64,000 bases of DNA from Molanna angustata (Eukaryota > Arthropoda > Insecta > Trichoptera > Molannidae), in NCBI GenBank assembly GCA_963576475.1, contig OY754974.1, forward strand, positions 6,311,274 through 6,375,273, in the 5' to 3' direction. A program made the translations under genes and the position numbers. The first letter of the stretch is position 1. Each line of letters starts with the position of its first letter. Of the stretch, positions 1 through 11,176 are shown piece by piece. The notes under the pieces were generated by a model that made no database searches, was not told the DNA's origin, and worked only from the letters and a program-made list of their open reading frames with translations.

Positions 1-561
1 TGTGTGTGTGTGTCCCCTTATAACTTTTGATCCGCTCAATTTACAGAGCCTAAAATTTCAGAATATATAAACAGTTACAGGCCTACAAAACTTTTATACT
101 CGGAATTTTGAATTTTTGTTTCAGTCAGGGGTTATCAACTTTTAAATTTTTATTTTATTTTTCCCTATATCTCAGAAACCATATAAGCTAGAACGCTGAA
201 AATTGGTATAAACATAGACAAATACAAAATCTCAAAATAATTTTTTCAAAAAAATTCCAGGGTTTCTCAAACATTTTTTATTAAGAAAAGTATTTTTTTT
301 ATGATAAATTTATGAGTTTAACTGCCTATATTTCCATTTTTTTTTTAAATATCGAAAAAAGCCGAAACACTCCAACTAGATAATTTAATTTCATATAAAA
401 AATATTAACATTGTAGCAGTACATCTCAAATTTTTTTTAACAATTTTTATAAAAATTGAATTTAGTGATGACATCGCTTCATACAATTTGTATGGTAGTC
501 ACCTATACACAATATCAAAGAAGACTTAATAGTTTGATACTTCATCTCTAAACATACAATA
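1..561. other. AT-rich non-coding DNA with a short (TG)n start
   Basis: The first 12 bases are a TG run cut by the window edge. The rest is AT-rich with homopolymer T and A runs. I see no coding frame, repeat unit or inverted repeat worth calling. Confidence 0.5.
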
Positions 562-622
562 TACATATACCATCATGCTGTTTTCATATTCCGGGTAGGA
601 AAAAAAGACTGACCTCCATACT
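562..622 (-). mobile_element. RTE-like LINE 3'-terminal fragment
   Basis: Read on the minus strand, this stretch aligns by eye to the last 60 bases of the RTE copy that ends at 8193. It keeps the order: a degenerate gene end, a CCTACCC box, then CAGCATGATGGTAT at the terminus. It is a diverged 3' stub without usable coding sequence. Confidence 0.5.
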
Positions 623-895
623 ATCCTATCTTGACTACCTAGGTACATGTGTTGTATAGAAAACTAAATATCATAAAATAATAAATAATTTGTATTTATG
701 GGTTTATAGTTTGGGACATATTCTTCAACTATACATACTATCGCTGTCGCCAGTTGGATATCATGTGTTACATGCAACTAGTATAATTACATGTTATGTA
801 GTTAGGCATGAAATTGTTTGTATCATTTTTGTTTTTTATTATTATTATGTATGTATGCTGTATGTTATCCGAATAAAATACCTTACTTCCTTTTT

Positions 896-1061
896 ACTCT
901 CCACACTATGGAATAGGGGAGAGTCATGTTTTCGCAAAATTTAAGCGTATTTTTTTTACATCAATTTCTCAATGGGTATCATGTAGAGAATGCACACTAT
1001 GAGTTTCGTCGTGATGTGTTTGTGTGTATGGCGTATACGCTGTACGCCGTACGCCGTAGCA
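896..1061 (+). repeat. Dispersed repeat head with a CTCTCC/GGAGAG stem
   Basis: The stretch begins with ACTCTCC, and GGAGAGT follows about 15 bases later, giving a small stem-loop. It continues to a GCCGTACGCCGTA-rich end. A second copy lies at 54055-54226 with the same start, the same CTCAATGGGTATCAT core and the same end. It forms the left side of the tandem array that follows. Confidence 0.65.
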
Positions 1062-3768
1062 TTTATCTTTTTTGTGTCCTCTCTACAGCCCAAACTATAA
1101 GTCTGATCGACTTCATTTTAACATCATATGTGTAAAGTGCAAAGACCTAGAGCTGATTAGTTTTCCATAGACAACTTTTGATTTCTTCTCTATGAATTCA
1201 TCATTTACGTTGTTTTTTTTTGTGTCCTCTCTGCACCCCAAACTATAAGTCCGATTGACTTCATATTGATATCACATGTGTTAAGTCCATAAACTTAGAG
1301 CTGATTAGTTTTCCATAGACAACGGTTCATTTTTTCTCAATGTTTCTTTATAATTTCATCTATTAAAACTGAAAAAATGCTCTCACGACCTGGAAATTAG
1401 AGATATTTTAATTTGGTTTCAACTATTTATACAACACCAAGAATCTTCATAAAATTGTATTCAAAGTTGGTCAATGTTAAAAGAAAAATATTCAACGGTT
1501 TCAAAAATTATATTTTATTTAATGGATATTTGTATGAAACTTATATGTAACAAGAGAATTTTTTTATATTTGGCAATGTTCAGTTCATTGATTTCATATT
1601 GATATAAGAATATTAATAGCTTGAACTTAGAACTGATTAGCTTTTCATAGATATCATAAAATTTCTTCATATGATATCACGTGTCAACATTGTCAAAATG
1701 CTCTAACGCTCTTTGAAACAAAATTTATCTGCTTTTTTTTAAATATTTCATACAACATAAGCAGTCTTCACTATACTGCATTAATAGTTTGTCTATCTTA
1801 ACATAAAAATATACTATCGGAAGAAAATTTATATTCCTGATAGTAACATTTAGTATGAATAAAAATGTAATTAGATAAATTTCTATGTATGGAAACGTTC
1901 AGTAATTTGATTTCATGTTATAATGTAAAGAGCTTGAACATAGAACTGATTAGCTTTCCATAAATAACAAAAAAAATCTTCATATGATATCACCTGTCAA
2001 AATTTGGAAAATGCTCTCGCGTTCTTTAGAACAAAATTTATCTGCTTTTTTTAAAATATTTCATACAACATAAGCATTCTTCCCTATACTGCATTAATAG
2101 TTTGTCTATCTTAACATAAAAATATACTATCGGAAGAAAATTTATATTCCTGATAGTAACATTTAGTATGAATAAATATGTAATTAGATAAATTTCTATG
2201 TATGGAAACGTTCAGTAATTTGATTTCATGTTATAATGTAAAGAGCTTGAACATAGAACTGATTAGCTTTCCATAAATAACAAAAAAATTCTTCATATAA
2301 TATCACGTGTCAAAATTTTGAAAATGCTCTTGCGTTCTTTAAAACAAAATTTATCTGCTTTTTTTAAAATATTTCATACATCATAAGCATTCTTCACTAT
2401 ACTGCATTAATAGTTTGTTTATCTTAACATAAAAATATACTATCGGAAGAAAATTTATATTCCTGATAGTAACATTTAGTATGAATAAAAATGTAATTAG
2501 ATAAATTTCTATGTATGGAAACGTTCAGTAATTTGATTTCATGTTATAATGTAAAGAGCTTGAAAATAGAACTGATTAGCTTTCCATAAATAACAAAAAA
2601 AATTTTCATATGATATCACGTGTCAAAATTTTGAAAATGCTCTTGCGTTCTTTAAAACAAAATTTATCTGCTTTTTTTAAAATATTTCATACAACATAAG
2701 CATTCTACACCATACTGCATTAAAAGTTTGTCTATCTTATCATAAAAATATACTATCGGAAGAAAATTTATATTCCTGATAGTAACATTTAGTATGAATA
2801 AAAATGTAATTAGATAAATTTCTATGTATGGAAACGTTCAGTAATTTGATTTCATGTTATAATGTAAAGAGCTTGAAAATAGAACTGATTAGCTTTCCTT
2901 AAATAACAAAAAAATTCTTCATATGATATCACCTGTCAAAATTTGGAAAATGCTCTTGCGTTCTTTAAAACACAATTTATCTGCTTTTTTTAAAATATTT
3001 CATACAACATAAGCATTCTACACCATACTGCATTAAAAGTTTGTCTATCTTATCATAAAAATATACTATCGGAAGAAAATTTATATTCCTGATAGTAACA
3101 TTTAGTATGAATAAAAATGTAATTAGATAAATTTCTATGTATGGAAAAGTTCAGTTATTTGATTTCATGTTATAATGTAAAGAGTTTGAACATAGAACTG
3201 ATTAGCTTTCCATAAATAACAAAAAATTTCTTCATATGATATCACGTGTCAAAATTTTGAAAATGCTTTCGCGTCCTTTAAAACAAAATTTATCTGCTTT
3301 TATTAAAATATTTCATACAACATAAGCATTCTACACCATACTGCAATAATAGTTTGTCTATCTTAACATAAAAATATACTATCGATAGAAAATTTATTTT
3401 CCTGGTAGTAAAATTTAGTATGAATAAAAATGTATATAATAAGATAAATTTCTTATGTATGGAAAAGTTCAGTAATTTGATTTCATGTTATAATGTAAAG
3501 AGCTTGAACATCGAACTGATTAGCTTTCCATAAATAACAAAAATTTCTTCATATGATATCACGTGTCAAAATTGTCAAAATGCTCTAACGTCCTTTAAAA
3601 CAAAATTTATCTGCTTTTATTAAAATATTTCATACAACATTAGAATTCGTCACCATACTGCATTAATAGTTTGTCTATCTTAACATGAAAATATACTATC
3701 GTTAGTAAAATTTATATTCCTGGTAGTAAAATTTAGAATGAATAAAATATTTCATTGTCAATAATTGT
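1062..3768. repeat. Satellite-like tandem array, 313-bp period
   Basis: Two short units of about 140 bp (from about 1069 and 1211) carry the core GAGCTGATTAGTTTTCCATA. They lead into a diverged long unit and then a regular array. The landmark TTCATATGATATCAC starts at 1666, 1979, 2292 (one variant base), 2605, 2918, 3231 and 3548, which is 313 bp between units and 317 for the last. Middle units are almost the same, while outer units are diverged, as expected when unequal exchange homogenises the centre. No frame is conserved, so I infer no protein. Confidence 0.9.
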
Positions 3769-3809
3769 GGTGTGGAGAGTTAAGTGTTGGCCATAACCCA
3801 CTCGTTTTT
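3769..3809 (+). mobile_element. Terminus of the long-TIR fold-back family
   Basis: TGTGGAGAGTTAAGTGTTGG followed by CCATAACCCACTCGT closely matches the right terminus of the fold-back element at 22192-22731 and the end of its relative at 58168. It directly closes the 313-bp array. The bases TGTGGAGAGT (3771-3780) are also the exact inverse of ACTCTCCACA (896-905), so the array is bracketed by an inverted pair. Confidence 0.55.
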
Positions 3810-4608
3810 ATTATTTGTTTGTGAATAGCATTTTTCACGTACTTGCGTATTTTAGAAAAAGGTCATTATCATGTCTGCGATGAATTTGAAATATTTTTTA
3901 CATAAGTCAAAATAGTTTCAATTGCTTAGGAATTGTCAAATTTTCAATAATAAAATAAACTGTAGGTACACCAACTTAGCAGTGGATAATTTAATGGTAA
4001 CCACGATCCACTCTCTTGATTTAATAAAATCTATTACTGCCACAAGAATGGGATATTTGATATGATGTCTCATGATAAAGATACATTAATAAATTCAGTA
4101 TCATAACTAGATAATATACCTATTGACATGTGACATGTAACTGTTATTAGATTGTCATTATCACAGTTAGTTCGTGTATGACAGATACAATGTCTTTCAC
4201 AACAATTACCTTGTAAATGTCACTCTAAATAATTATCACTGTATTCAATGAAAAGCAAATTCTCCGTCATAGCCACAACGCAAAGAATTGTTAATATTAT
4301 TATTCAATAATTTCTGCGAAGATTGTATTCCGTTCTCAAATTACAAAATGATATTTGATAATAGTTAGTACATAATAGATTGATTCATAGATTCCTGTGG
4401 TCATATTATAATTTGATCATTGAACTCGAACTTAATTTGTTACCAATATGATTTCATTAATAAAACAATATGCATGCCCGAAACACAAAGACTAATAATA
4501 GATTTTAATACCGATAACATTTTCTAAGTAGGCACCCAAGTTAATTATATATTTAGATGGTTTGAGGCAGTATATTTGTCAATAATCCATCTATAATTGT
4601 TTGTAAAT
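3810..4608. other. AT-rich non-coding DNA
   Basis: No long open frame, tandem repeat or recognisable mobile-element end was seen in these roughly 800 bases. Confidence 0.5.
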
Positions 4609-4671
4609 AATGCTAAAGTTTTAACTAAGTTTAGTTTGTCGATCGACAATTCTTGATAGAACTCCATTGTA

Positions 4672-4814
4672 CGTTGATATGTTATAAAAATATAAAAATA
4701 CTTGGTAAATGTTCTATTGTATTTATTAGATTATTAATTATTAGATTATTAATAATCTAATAAATACAATAGAACTATTACCAAGTATTTTTATGTTTTT
4801 ATAACATATCAACG
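4672..4814. repeat. 143-bp near-perfect palindrome
   Basis: The left arm starts CGTTGATATGTTATAAAAA and the right arm ends with its inverse, TTTTTATAACATATCAACG. The arms are about 68 bp with a few mismatches and meet at an ATTAATTATTAGATTATTAAT-like centre. The motif GCTAAAGTTTTA occurs just outside at 4612 and 4813, and again at 5217 beside the next palindrome, so the two inverted repeats probably belong to one fold-back complex. Confidence 0.85.
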
Positions 4815-4894
4815 CTAAAGTTTTAGAATATTTTTATTATTGCATATGCGCAAACATTGGATTTTTTTTCCCTGTCGGGAGTCAAAGATATTTT

Positions 4895-5222
4895 TTAACA
4901 GATTTTTTTAATTATCTCAATAGAGACGAAGTTGGAATATTTACTGTAGGAGAACCGGGAAATCAAGGCACCAACAGGGCTTACGACCTGTCATCGGCTG
5001 GTTTACGTGATCACTTTATGCGCTTGCGCAACGTTCACCAATTATGCCTAGGGATCTCATTAAAAAGGCATAATTGGTGAACGTTGCGCAAGCGCATAAA
5101 GTGATCACGTAAACCAGCCGATGACAGGTCGTAAGCCCAGTAGGTGCCTTGATTTCCCGGTTCTCCTACAGTAAATATTCCAACTTCGTCTCTATTGAGA
5201 TAATTAAAAAAATCTGCTAAAG
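4895..5222. repeat. Large palindrome, arms of about 155 bp
   Basis: The arms (about 4895-5049 and 5066-5222) are inverted copies with very few differences, separated by 16 bases. Each arm holds a stretch beginning CTCAATAGAGACGAAGT. Diverged single copies of that stretch lie near 5588 and 49086, so the arm comes from a dispersed repeat. A 76-codon minus-strand frame at 5035-5265 reads through the right arm and has protein-like composition. Because it lies in a repeat arm, I treat it as repeat-derived and give it no function. Confidence 0.85.
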
Positions 5223-5509
5223 TTTTATTTGTTAATTTTGTGGGTCTCAGACTAGCAACATACATATCTACATAAAGTGATTTTTAGTTACTAATTTTTA
5301 TTTTTTTTTATTTTTGTGTATATAACCTTTATATTAGGTATGTAAAATATTTTATCTTATTCTATAATGTTTAGTGTAAATTTTGTATGTAAAAATATGA
5401 TTTGTGTAGCATTACACCCTCCTGCTCACAGACTAGATATTATTTTAATTATATAATAAAATTTAATAAAATATTATTTTAATTATTATTGCTATTGGAA
5501 TATTATTTT

Positions 5510-5672
5510 ATGATCGCATATCAAACATTGGATTTTTTCCTTCTCAATGATATTTGTTTGACAAAATTTTCAATATAAATAAAAAATATCTCAATAGAGA
5601 CGAAGTGTGAACTTATCCGAGAACCGAGAAATGAGGCACCTATGTACACGTTTATTTATTTATTAAAAGAAA
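5510..5672. repeat. Diverged single copy of the palindrome repeat
   Basis: CAAACATTGGATTTTTTCC followed further on by ATCTCAATAGAGACGAAGT and GAGAACCGAGAAATGAGGCACC repeats, with changes, the order seen from 4852 into the left arm of the palindrome at 4895. It is not inverted here. Confidence 0.5.
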
Positions 5673-7295
5673 CACCAACAGAACATTAGGAATACACATA
5701 AAACATAATATAGATAGTTAGAATCATCATAGTAGTTCCAATGCTCCAATAACAGGTGTTTACAACATAATGTAATAAGTATCACCAACAGAACATAGGA
5801 ATACACATAAAACATAATATAGATAGTTAGAATCATCATAGTAGTTCCAATGCTCCAATAACAGGTGTTTACAACATAATGTAATAAGTATCACCAACAG
5901 AACATAGGAATACACATAAAACATAATATAGATAGTTAGAATTATCATAGTAGTTCCAATGCTCCAATAACAGGTGTTTACAACATAATGTAATAAGTAT
6001 CACCAACAGAACATAGGAATACACATAAAACATAATATAGATAGTTAGAATCATCATAGTAGTTCCAATGCTCCAATAACAGGTGTTTACAACATAATGT
6101 AATAAGTATCACCAACAGAACATAGGAATACACATAAAACATAATATAGATAGTTAGAATCAACATAGTAGTTCCAATGCTCCAATAACAGGTGTTTACA
6201 ACATAATGTAATAAGTATCACCAACAGAACATAGGAATACACATAAAACATAATATAGATAGTTAGAATCATCATAGTAGTTCCAATGCTCCAATAACAG
6301 GTGTTTACAACATAATGTAATAAGTATCACCAACAGAACATAGGAATACACATAAAACATAATATAGATAGTTAGAATCATCATAGTAGTTCCAATGCTC
6401 CAATAACAGGTGTTTACAACATAATGTAATAAGTATCACCAACAGAACATAGGAATACACATAAAACATAATATAGATAGTTAGAATCATCATAGTAGTT
6501 CCAATGCTCCAATAACAGGTGTTTACAACATAATGTAATAAGTATCACCAACAGAACATAGGAATACACATAAAACATAATATAGATAGTTAGAATCATC
6601 ATAGTAGTTCCAATGCTCCAATAACAGGTGTTTACAACATAATGTAATAAGTATCACCAACAGAACATAGGAATACACATAAAACATAATATAGATAGTT
6701 AGAATCATCATAGTAGTTCCAATGCTCCAATAACAGGTGTTTACAACATAATGTAATAAGTATCACCAACAGAACATAGGAATACACATAAAACATAATA
6801 TAGATAGTTAGAATCATCATAGTAGTTCCAATGCTCCAATAACAGGTGTTTACAACATAATGTAATAAGTATCACCAACAGAACATAGGAATACACATAA
6901 AACATAATATAGATAGTTAGAATCATCATAGTAGTTCCAATGCTCCAATAACAGGTGTTTACAACATAATGTAATAAGTATCACCAACAGAACATAGGAA
7001 TACACATAAAACATAATATAGATAGTTAGAATCATCATAGTAGTTCCAATGCTCCAATAACAGGTGTTTACAACATAATGTAATAAGTATCACCAACAGA
7101 ACATAGGAATACACATAAAACATAATATAGATAGTTAGAATCATCATAGTAGTTCCAATGCTCCAATAACAGGTGTTTACAACATAATGTAATAAGTATC
7201 ACCAACAGAACATAGGAATACACATAAAACATAATATAGACAGTTAGAATCAACATAGTAGTTCCAATGCTCCAATAACAGGTGTTTACCACATA
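5673..7295. repeat. 109-bp minisatellite, 15 copies
   Basis: Units beginning CACCAACAGAACAT start at 5673, 5783, 5892 and then every 109 bases to 7200. The first is 110 bp and the last is cut at about 7295. Units differ by only one or two bases; for example, CAACATAG replaces CATCATAG in the units at 6110 and 7200. Because 109 is not a multiple of three, each minus-strand frame crosses two units and then stops, producing a ladder of 62-residue frames that are artefacts. The near identity implies recent expansion or homogenisation. Confidence 0.97.
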
Positions 7296-7360
7296 GATTG
7301 AATATGCATATATATCGTTTAATTGAATATTAAATATATATTACTAGGTATTACAAACAC

Positions 7361-8193
7361 AAAGTATTGTTAGCAGAAAGTATGGAAGAGTTACAGTATC
7401 TTGTAAGTATGGTATATGAAGGATGCATAGAAAACGGACTTAAAATGAATGCCAGCAAATTAAAGGTAATGGTCTTTGAAAAGAGTGAAAGCAGAACAGT
7501 GTGTCAAATAAAAGTAGAGAATGAATGGCTTGAACAAGTCGACGAGTATGTCTATCTGGGTAGTATGTTCCAACGGAATGGACGGCCTGATAAGGATATT
7601 GAAAGAAGAGTTATGGCAGGAAACAGAGTGAATGGAGCACTTAGACCAGTTATGAATGATCGCAACATATCAAGAGACGCTAAAGTTGCCATTCATAACG
7701 CAATCGTAGTGCCAACCCTGACGTATGCAAGTGAGACCTGGACATGGCAGAAGTCGCCCGAAAGCAGAATAAATGCAGTTGAAATGAGATCGCTTAGAAG
7801 AATTTGTAACAGAACGATGTATGATAGAGTTCGGAATGAAGATACAAGGAAAGAATGTAAGATAAAGAAAGATGTAATTAACAGAATGAAAGTTAACACA
7901 TTGAGATGGTTTGGCCACTTGGGGAGAATAAACGAAGAACGCCTGACGAAGAAAATATACAAAGCTGACAGGAACGGAATAAGAGGTCGCGGGCGCCCAA
8001 GAAAAGGATGGCACGACCATGTTAACGATATTTTGAAAGATGGAAATGTAAGAAGCGTGAACAACAGACGAACATGTATAAGACGATGTATGAATGTTGA
8101 GGAGGCGATGAATGCGTGTCAAGATAGAAAAATGTGGCGTTCGGTTCTCTCTGCCTACCCCGTGAGGGACATGGCGTGATGGTATGTATGTAT
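7361..8193 (+). mobile_element. 5'-truncated RTE-like LINE with intact C-terminal ORF
   Basis: An uninterrupted plus-strand frame runs to a stop after codon 8177-8179 and encodes about 272 residues of a non-LTR polymerase C-terminus. Visible family blocks are KVLLAES at the start, VDEYVYLGSMF near residue 60, ASETWTWQ near residue 122, LRWFGHLGRI near residue 182, and GRGRPRKGWHDHV near residue 208. In RTE elements the first block sits just after the catalytic YADD box, so this copy lost the endonuclease and most of the reverse transcriptase. The frame has no native ATG; it opens inside the insertion. The 3' end is TGATGG(TATG)n. GTATTACAAACAC flanks both sides (7348-7360 and 8194-8206), a 13-bp target-site duplication. 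Confidence 0.93.
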
Positions 8194-8206
8194 GTATTAC
8201 AAACAC

Positions 8207-8632
8207 TTATAGAAAGTAAATCTTAATTGATTTAATTATGCATGTTCTCATGTAAATAAAATGTTTGATCACACTTTGTCTGTATTGAGAAATAAAGTTT
8301 GTCAAAAAAAGTTATACAAAAAAAATATTTTACATTAATGGAAACTTCTAAACCTCTATTGGATGTATTTATTTCATATCTATAATATTAAAACGTGAAG
8401 TGAAAATTTCGGACCCCTTTTTAAGCAAATTGGGCGCGCGGAAGTGTTTGAGATTTGGGAAAGTAAAAGTTTAAATAGAGAAGGACTCAATACATTATCA
8501 TATAATAACTCAATACATTAATCGTGAATCCACTATTATTATAATTGTTATTTTATTTTGTAGCTCATCGATTTAATATTTTTTTTGTCAATTACTTTTG
8601 TAACTACTGTATATATTTTTTATTGTAAAAGG
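8207..8632. other. AT-rich non-coding DNA
   Basis: No frame or repeat was seen between the RTE duplication and the LINE tail that follows. Confidence 0.4.
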
Positions 8633-8662
8633 CTTCTTGCCGTATATACAAATAAATAAAGA
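8633..8662 (+). mobile_element. LINE 3' tail with GGCTTCTTGCCGTA stem
   Basis: A short stem of the form GGCTTCTTGCC followed by GTATATACAAATAAATAAA matches the tail of the LINE ending at 15862 and a stub at 18455. It is the 3' end of a CR1/Jockey-like LINE, severely truncated. Confidence 0.5.
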
Positions 8663-8767
8663 AATATTATAACTAATGTTGATATTAATATATTTCCAAC
8701 AACCCTCACATACCTATTTCACCCAATAGTATTAATGCTTCATATTGATTGGATGAGCTTTTCTAAT

Positions 8768-9066
8768 GGGCCCCATACACGGTACGATCCGTCGTTTCAG
8801 ACCGATCGAAACGATGGATAAATTTACCGCCACACAGGTAATGAAAAGAAGTTCGTTTTCCATTTTTAAAATAGGGCACGTAGGTACCTACTGAATTATT
8901 TGGGTTTTTTATGTGATGACACGTTTCTATAGTTCCATTTCTAATAAGTAAATGATCGATCGTAACGACCAATCGCATCGTGTATGTGCAGCATTTTTGA
9001 TGCAATCGATCGTCACGATTTCCTTCCGATCGATCGTAACGACGGATCGTACCGTGTATGGGGCCC
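8768..9066. mobile_element. MITE-like element with perfect 29-bp terminal inverted repeats
   Basis: The left end GGGCCCCATACACGGTACGA (8768 onward) is the exact inverse of the right end closing at 9066. The perfect match is 29 bp per side. Internal copies of GATCGATCGTAACGAC and CGTGTATG show that the arms have partly duplicated inward. The 299-bp length and lack of coding sequence fit a non-autonomous DNA transposon. The target duplication is uncertain; TAA-type sequence flanks both sides. Confidence 0.88.
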
Positions 9067-9198
9067 TTAAAGGCAATAAATCCATAAAATAATATTTACT
9101 AAAATAAATAAGAAAACATAAAGATTTTTCACTTATCTTTTGGACTTTTGGCAGTGATTTGCGATGGTGGACTGCTCCGATTAGCAGCAAAATATATT

Positions 9199-9274
9199 CC
9201 ATTTTTGAATTATAAATTTGCTATAAACCACTTGTTTATAGCAAATTTATAGCAAATTTATAATTCAAAAATGG
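9199..9274. repeat. Hairpin with a duplicated arm segment
   Basis: CCATTTTTGAATTATAAATT is followed by its inverse ending at 9274, with a 5-base loop. The right arm carries TTATAGCAAAT twice, a small duplication inside the hairpin. Confidence 0.75.
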
Positions 9275-10064
9275 TTTATATTAACTACCACAAAATGTCC
9301 GCCGAATCTTTAAATGATAGCAAAATATATTATTTAATTTACTTTCTTTCGTTATGCCGGTAAATATCTGATTAACTCTTATTAAGAGAACTTTTATAGT
9401 CCTTTCGTTTAAAATCTAAGATGTTATCATTGTTCGATTTGAAAAGTGAGAATGAGGGCAGTAACAATCTTTAAATTAACACATTGAAATTTAACGATCG
9501 CAAAACAGGATTAAATATTTTCAATTTGACAGTTGGCTACACTTGTTCTGTTTTGCAACAATTTAGTATAACAACTATGTTAGTTGAGTCACTAAACAGT
9601 AATCACATTTAAAAGATTGATATCTCGGTAAACAACTTCACCTTGCTTACATCCAAACATGGTCCAGCGAGGCGTGGACGTATAAATCTTAATCTGGCCG
9701 TGTCAATATGATATTATCTGTCCGCGCAACTGCGATTGTTTCATAATGCGCACGTGAAATTACAAATTGATAGCAATTAATGCTGAAAAATATTTGATTT
9801 ATGTACCAATATCGATTGGATTGATAAGGAATTAACAAAATAAGTACGTAGGTACTTACTTATGAATTTGACTGAGGTTTTGAAAGTGAATATGAACATA
9901 AGCTAGCAGACAATAAGTATTTAGGTTCTGAATCTGTTACTATTATCGCACTTCCGGTTTATTATGCAATTATTTTGCAATTTTACAGATAATATTTCTC
10001 TATATCCCTCCTTTCTTTGTAGCTGTGATTTTACATTTTGTCATTTTATTTTATTTTTATTTTA
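9275..10064. other. Non-coding DNA, nothing recognised
   Basis: About 790 bases without an open frame above background, repeat unit or tRNA-like box. Confidence 0.45.
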
Positions 10065-10262
10065 TATTGCTTCTCGGGCAAATAACAGGTACTATGTCAA
10101 ATAATAATTCAACACGCACCCAATAACTTGTTGCCACATTCTGGAGATTTACGATATTATTCGTCTCACAGATCCAGACTGAAAACACAATTTAAACTGT
10201 GTCTCTATAACTGTGTGGGGACCTTTGGATCAGCAGTCAGATACCTAACCAACTGAGTCTGG
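10065..10262 (-). mobile_element. tRNA-derived SINE, family A (degenerate)
   Basis: On the minus strand it has the family A order: a tRNA-like head (GTATCTGACTGCTGATCCAAAGGTC), a decayed B box, a GTGTTTTCAGTCTGGATCTG body, then GTTATTGGGTGCGTGTTGAA and an end in CCCGAGAAGCAA. The copy at 45884-46096 is the better-preserved reference. Confidence 0.7.
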
Positions 10263-10309
10263 ATTGCTTGAATATTGTTATAAATTTAATGTACCTACTA
10301 CGTTACTAT

Positions 10310-10375
10310 TTATGGCCTCACGTCGCATTGGTTGGATGCAAGAAATTGCCTTATGGTAATAAACTTTCCATTGTA
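10310..10375 (+). mobile_element. LINE or SINE 3'-end fragment (GAAATTGCC motif)
   Basis: GGTTGGATGCAAGAAATTGC followed by CTTATGGTAATAAACTTTCC resembles the 3' segment shared by the Jockey-like LINE at 44285-45145 and SINE family D. Confidence 0.5.
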
Positions 10376-11176
10376 CACATAATATTGTACATGAATTACA
10401 AAATATATCCTATAATTAAAAGCTGTAATATTATATACCAACAGTATGATAATTTTTTTCACTTGAGTAAATGATTTGCATACTCTTAGGAGAAATATCA
10501 ACACTTTTAATTCTTTGAGGGTAATTGTCAATGTGTATATAAAATAAAAGTTACATAACTGTTCAGTTGTATGATAAGTTTTATACCTATAGGATTATAG
10601 GCTTAAAATATATAAAATGAAAACTTCCAATTCCCTCACTGATTTCGTGATTTGTATTACTGGTTATTTTACGCTGTGGTTTAAAATGAAATATTGTGAT
10701 TTTCGTATTATAGTTGTAATTTTCCTTTTCCTTAAATGTGTTGTGTTGATATTGTTCAAAAATGTATTGTATCAAATTAACTCATGTGACAATACAATAA
10801 AATTCTATCAACAAAATGTGTCCAAAAAGTTGAGTCATCTCGTCACAATTTCCAAAAATTTCCACCACTCAACTGATAATATTAATTTCCGGTGGAAAAT
10901 AAACCGTTTTTCACGCACAATCATGATCGTATGTAATTAATTTTCCAAAATTAAAAAACTATTTTATGTAGGTATAGGTAACAAACAGACATAATTACCT
11001 AACATAATTAATTTTAAACCAGCAGAGCACGAAGAACTGTATAACAAAAAAAAAATATTTTCGTTAGTAAAATATGTGATTTTATAATTATTTTATATAA
11101 GTACTTACAACATTTATTGAGACAAAACGGCTTATATGATATTTTACACACAAAAACGGAAGAGAATATATGAAAA
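10376..11176. other. AT-rich DNA with chance frames only
   Basis: Frames of up to 107 codons occur here, but they have low-complexity composition, overlap on both strands and show no family motif. I see no supported gene. Confidence 0.45.

Noticed and set aside
5760..7292. Ladder of thirteen 62-74-residue minus-strand frames
   Set aside because: They are the same frame repeated every 109 bases across the minisatellite and end wherever the phase change creates a stop.
5673..7295. CRISPR array
   Set aside because: The units are contiguous copies without unique spacers, and the DNA is clearly eukaryotic.
7670..8206. 178-codon minus-strand frame
   Set aside because: It lies antisense to the RTE polymerase frame, which carries the family motifs.
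8763..9202. 80- and 91-codon minus-strand frames
   Set aside because: They cross the inverted ends of the MITE and have no motif.
10617..10940. 107-codon plus frame as a host gene
   Set aside because: No recognisable motif, AT-driven composition, and an overlapping frame on the other strand.
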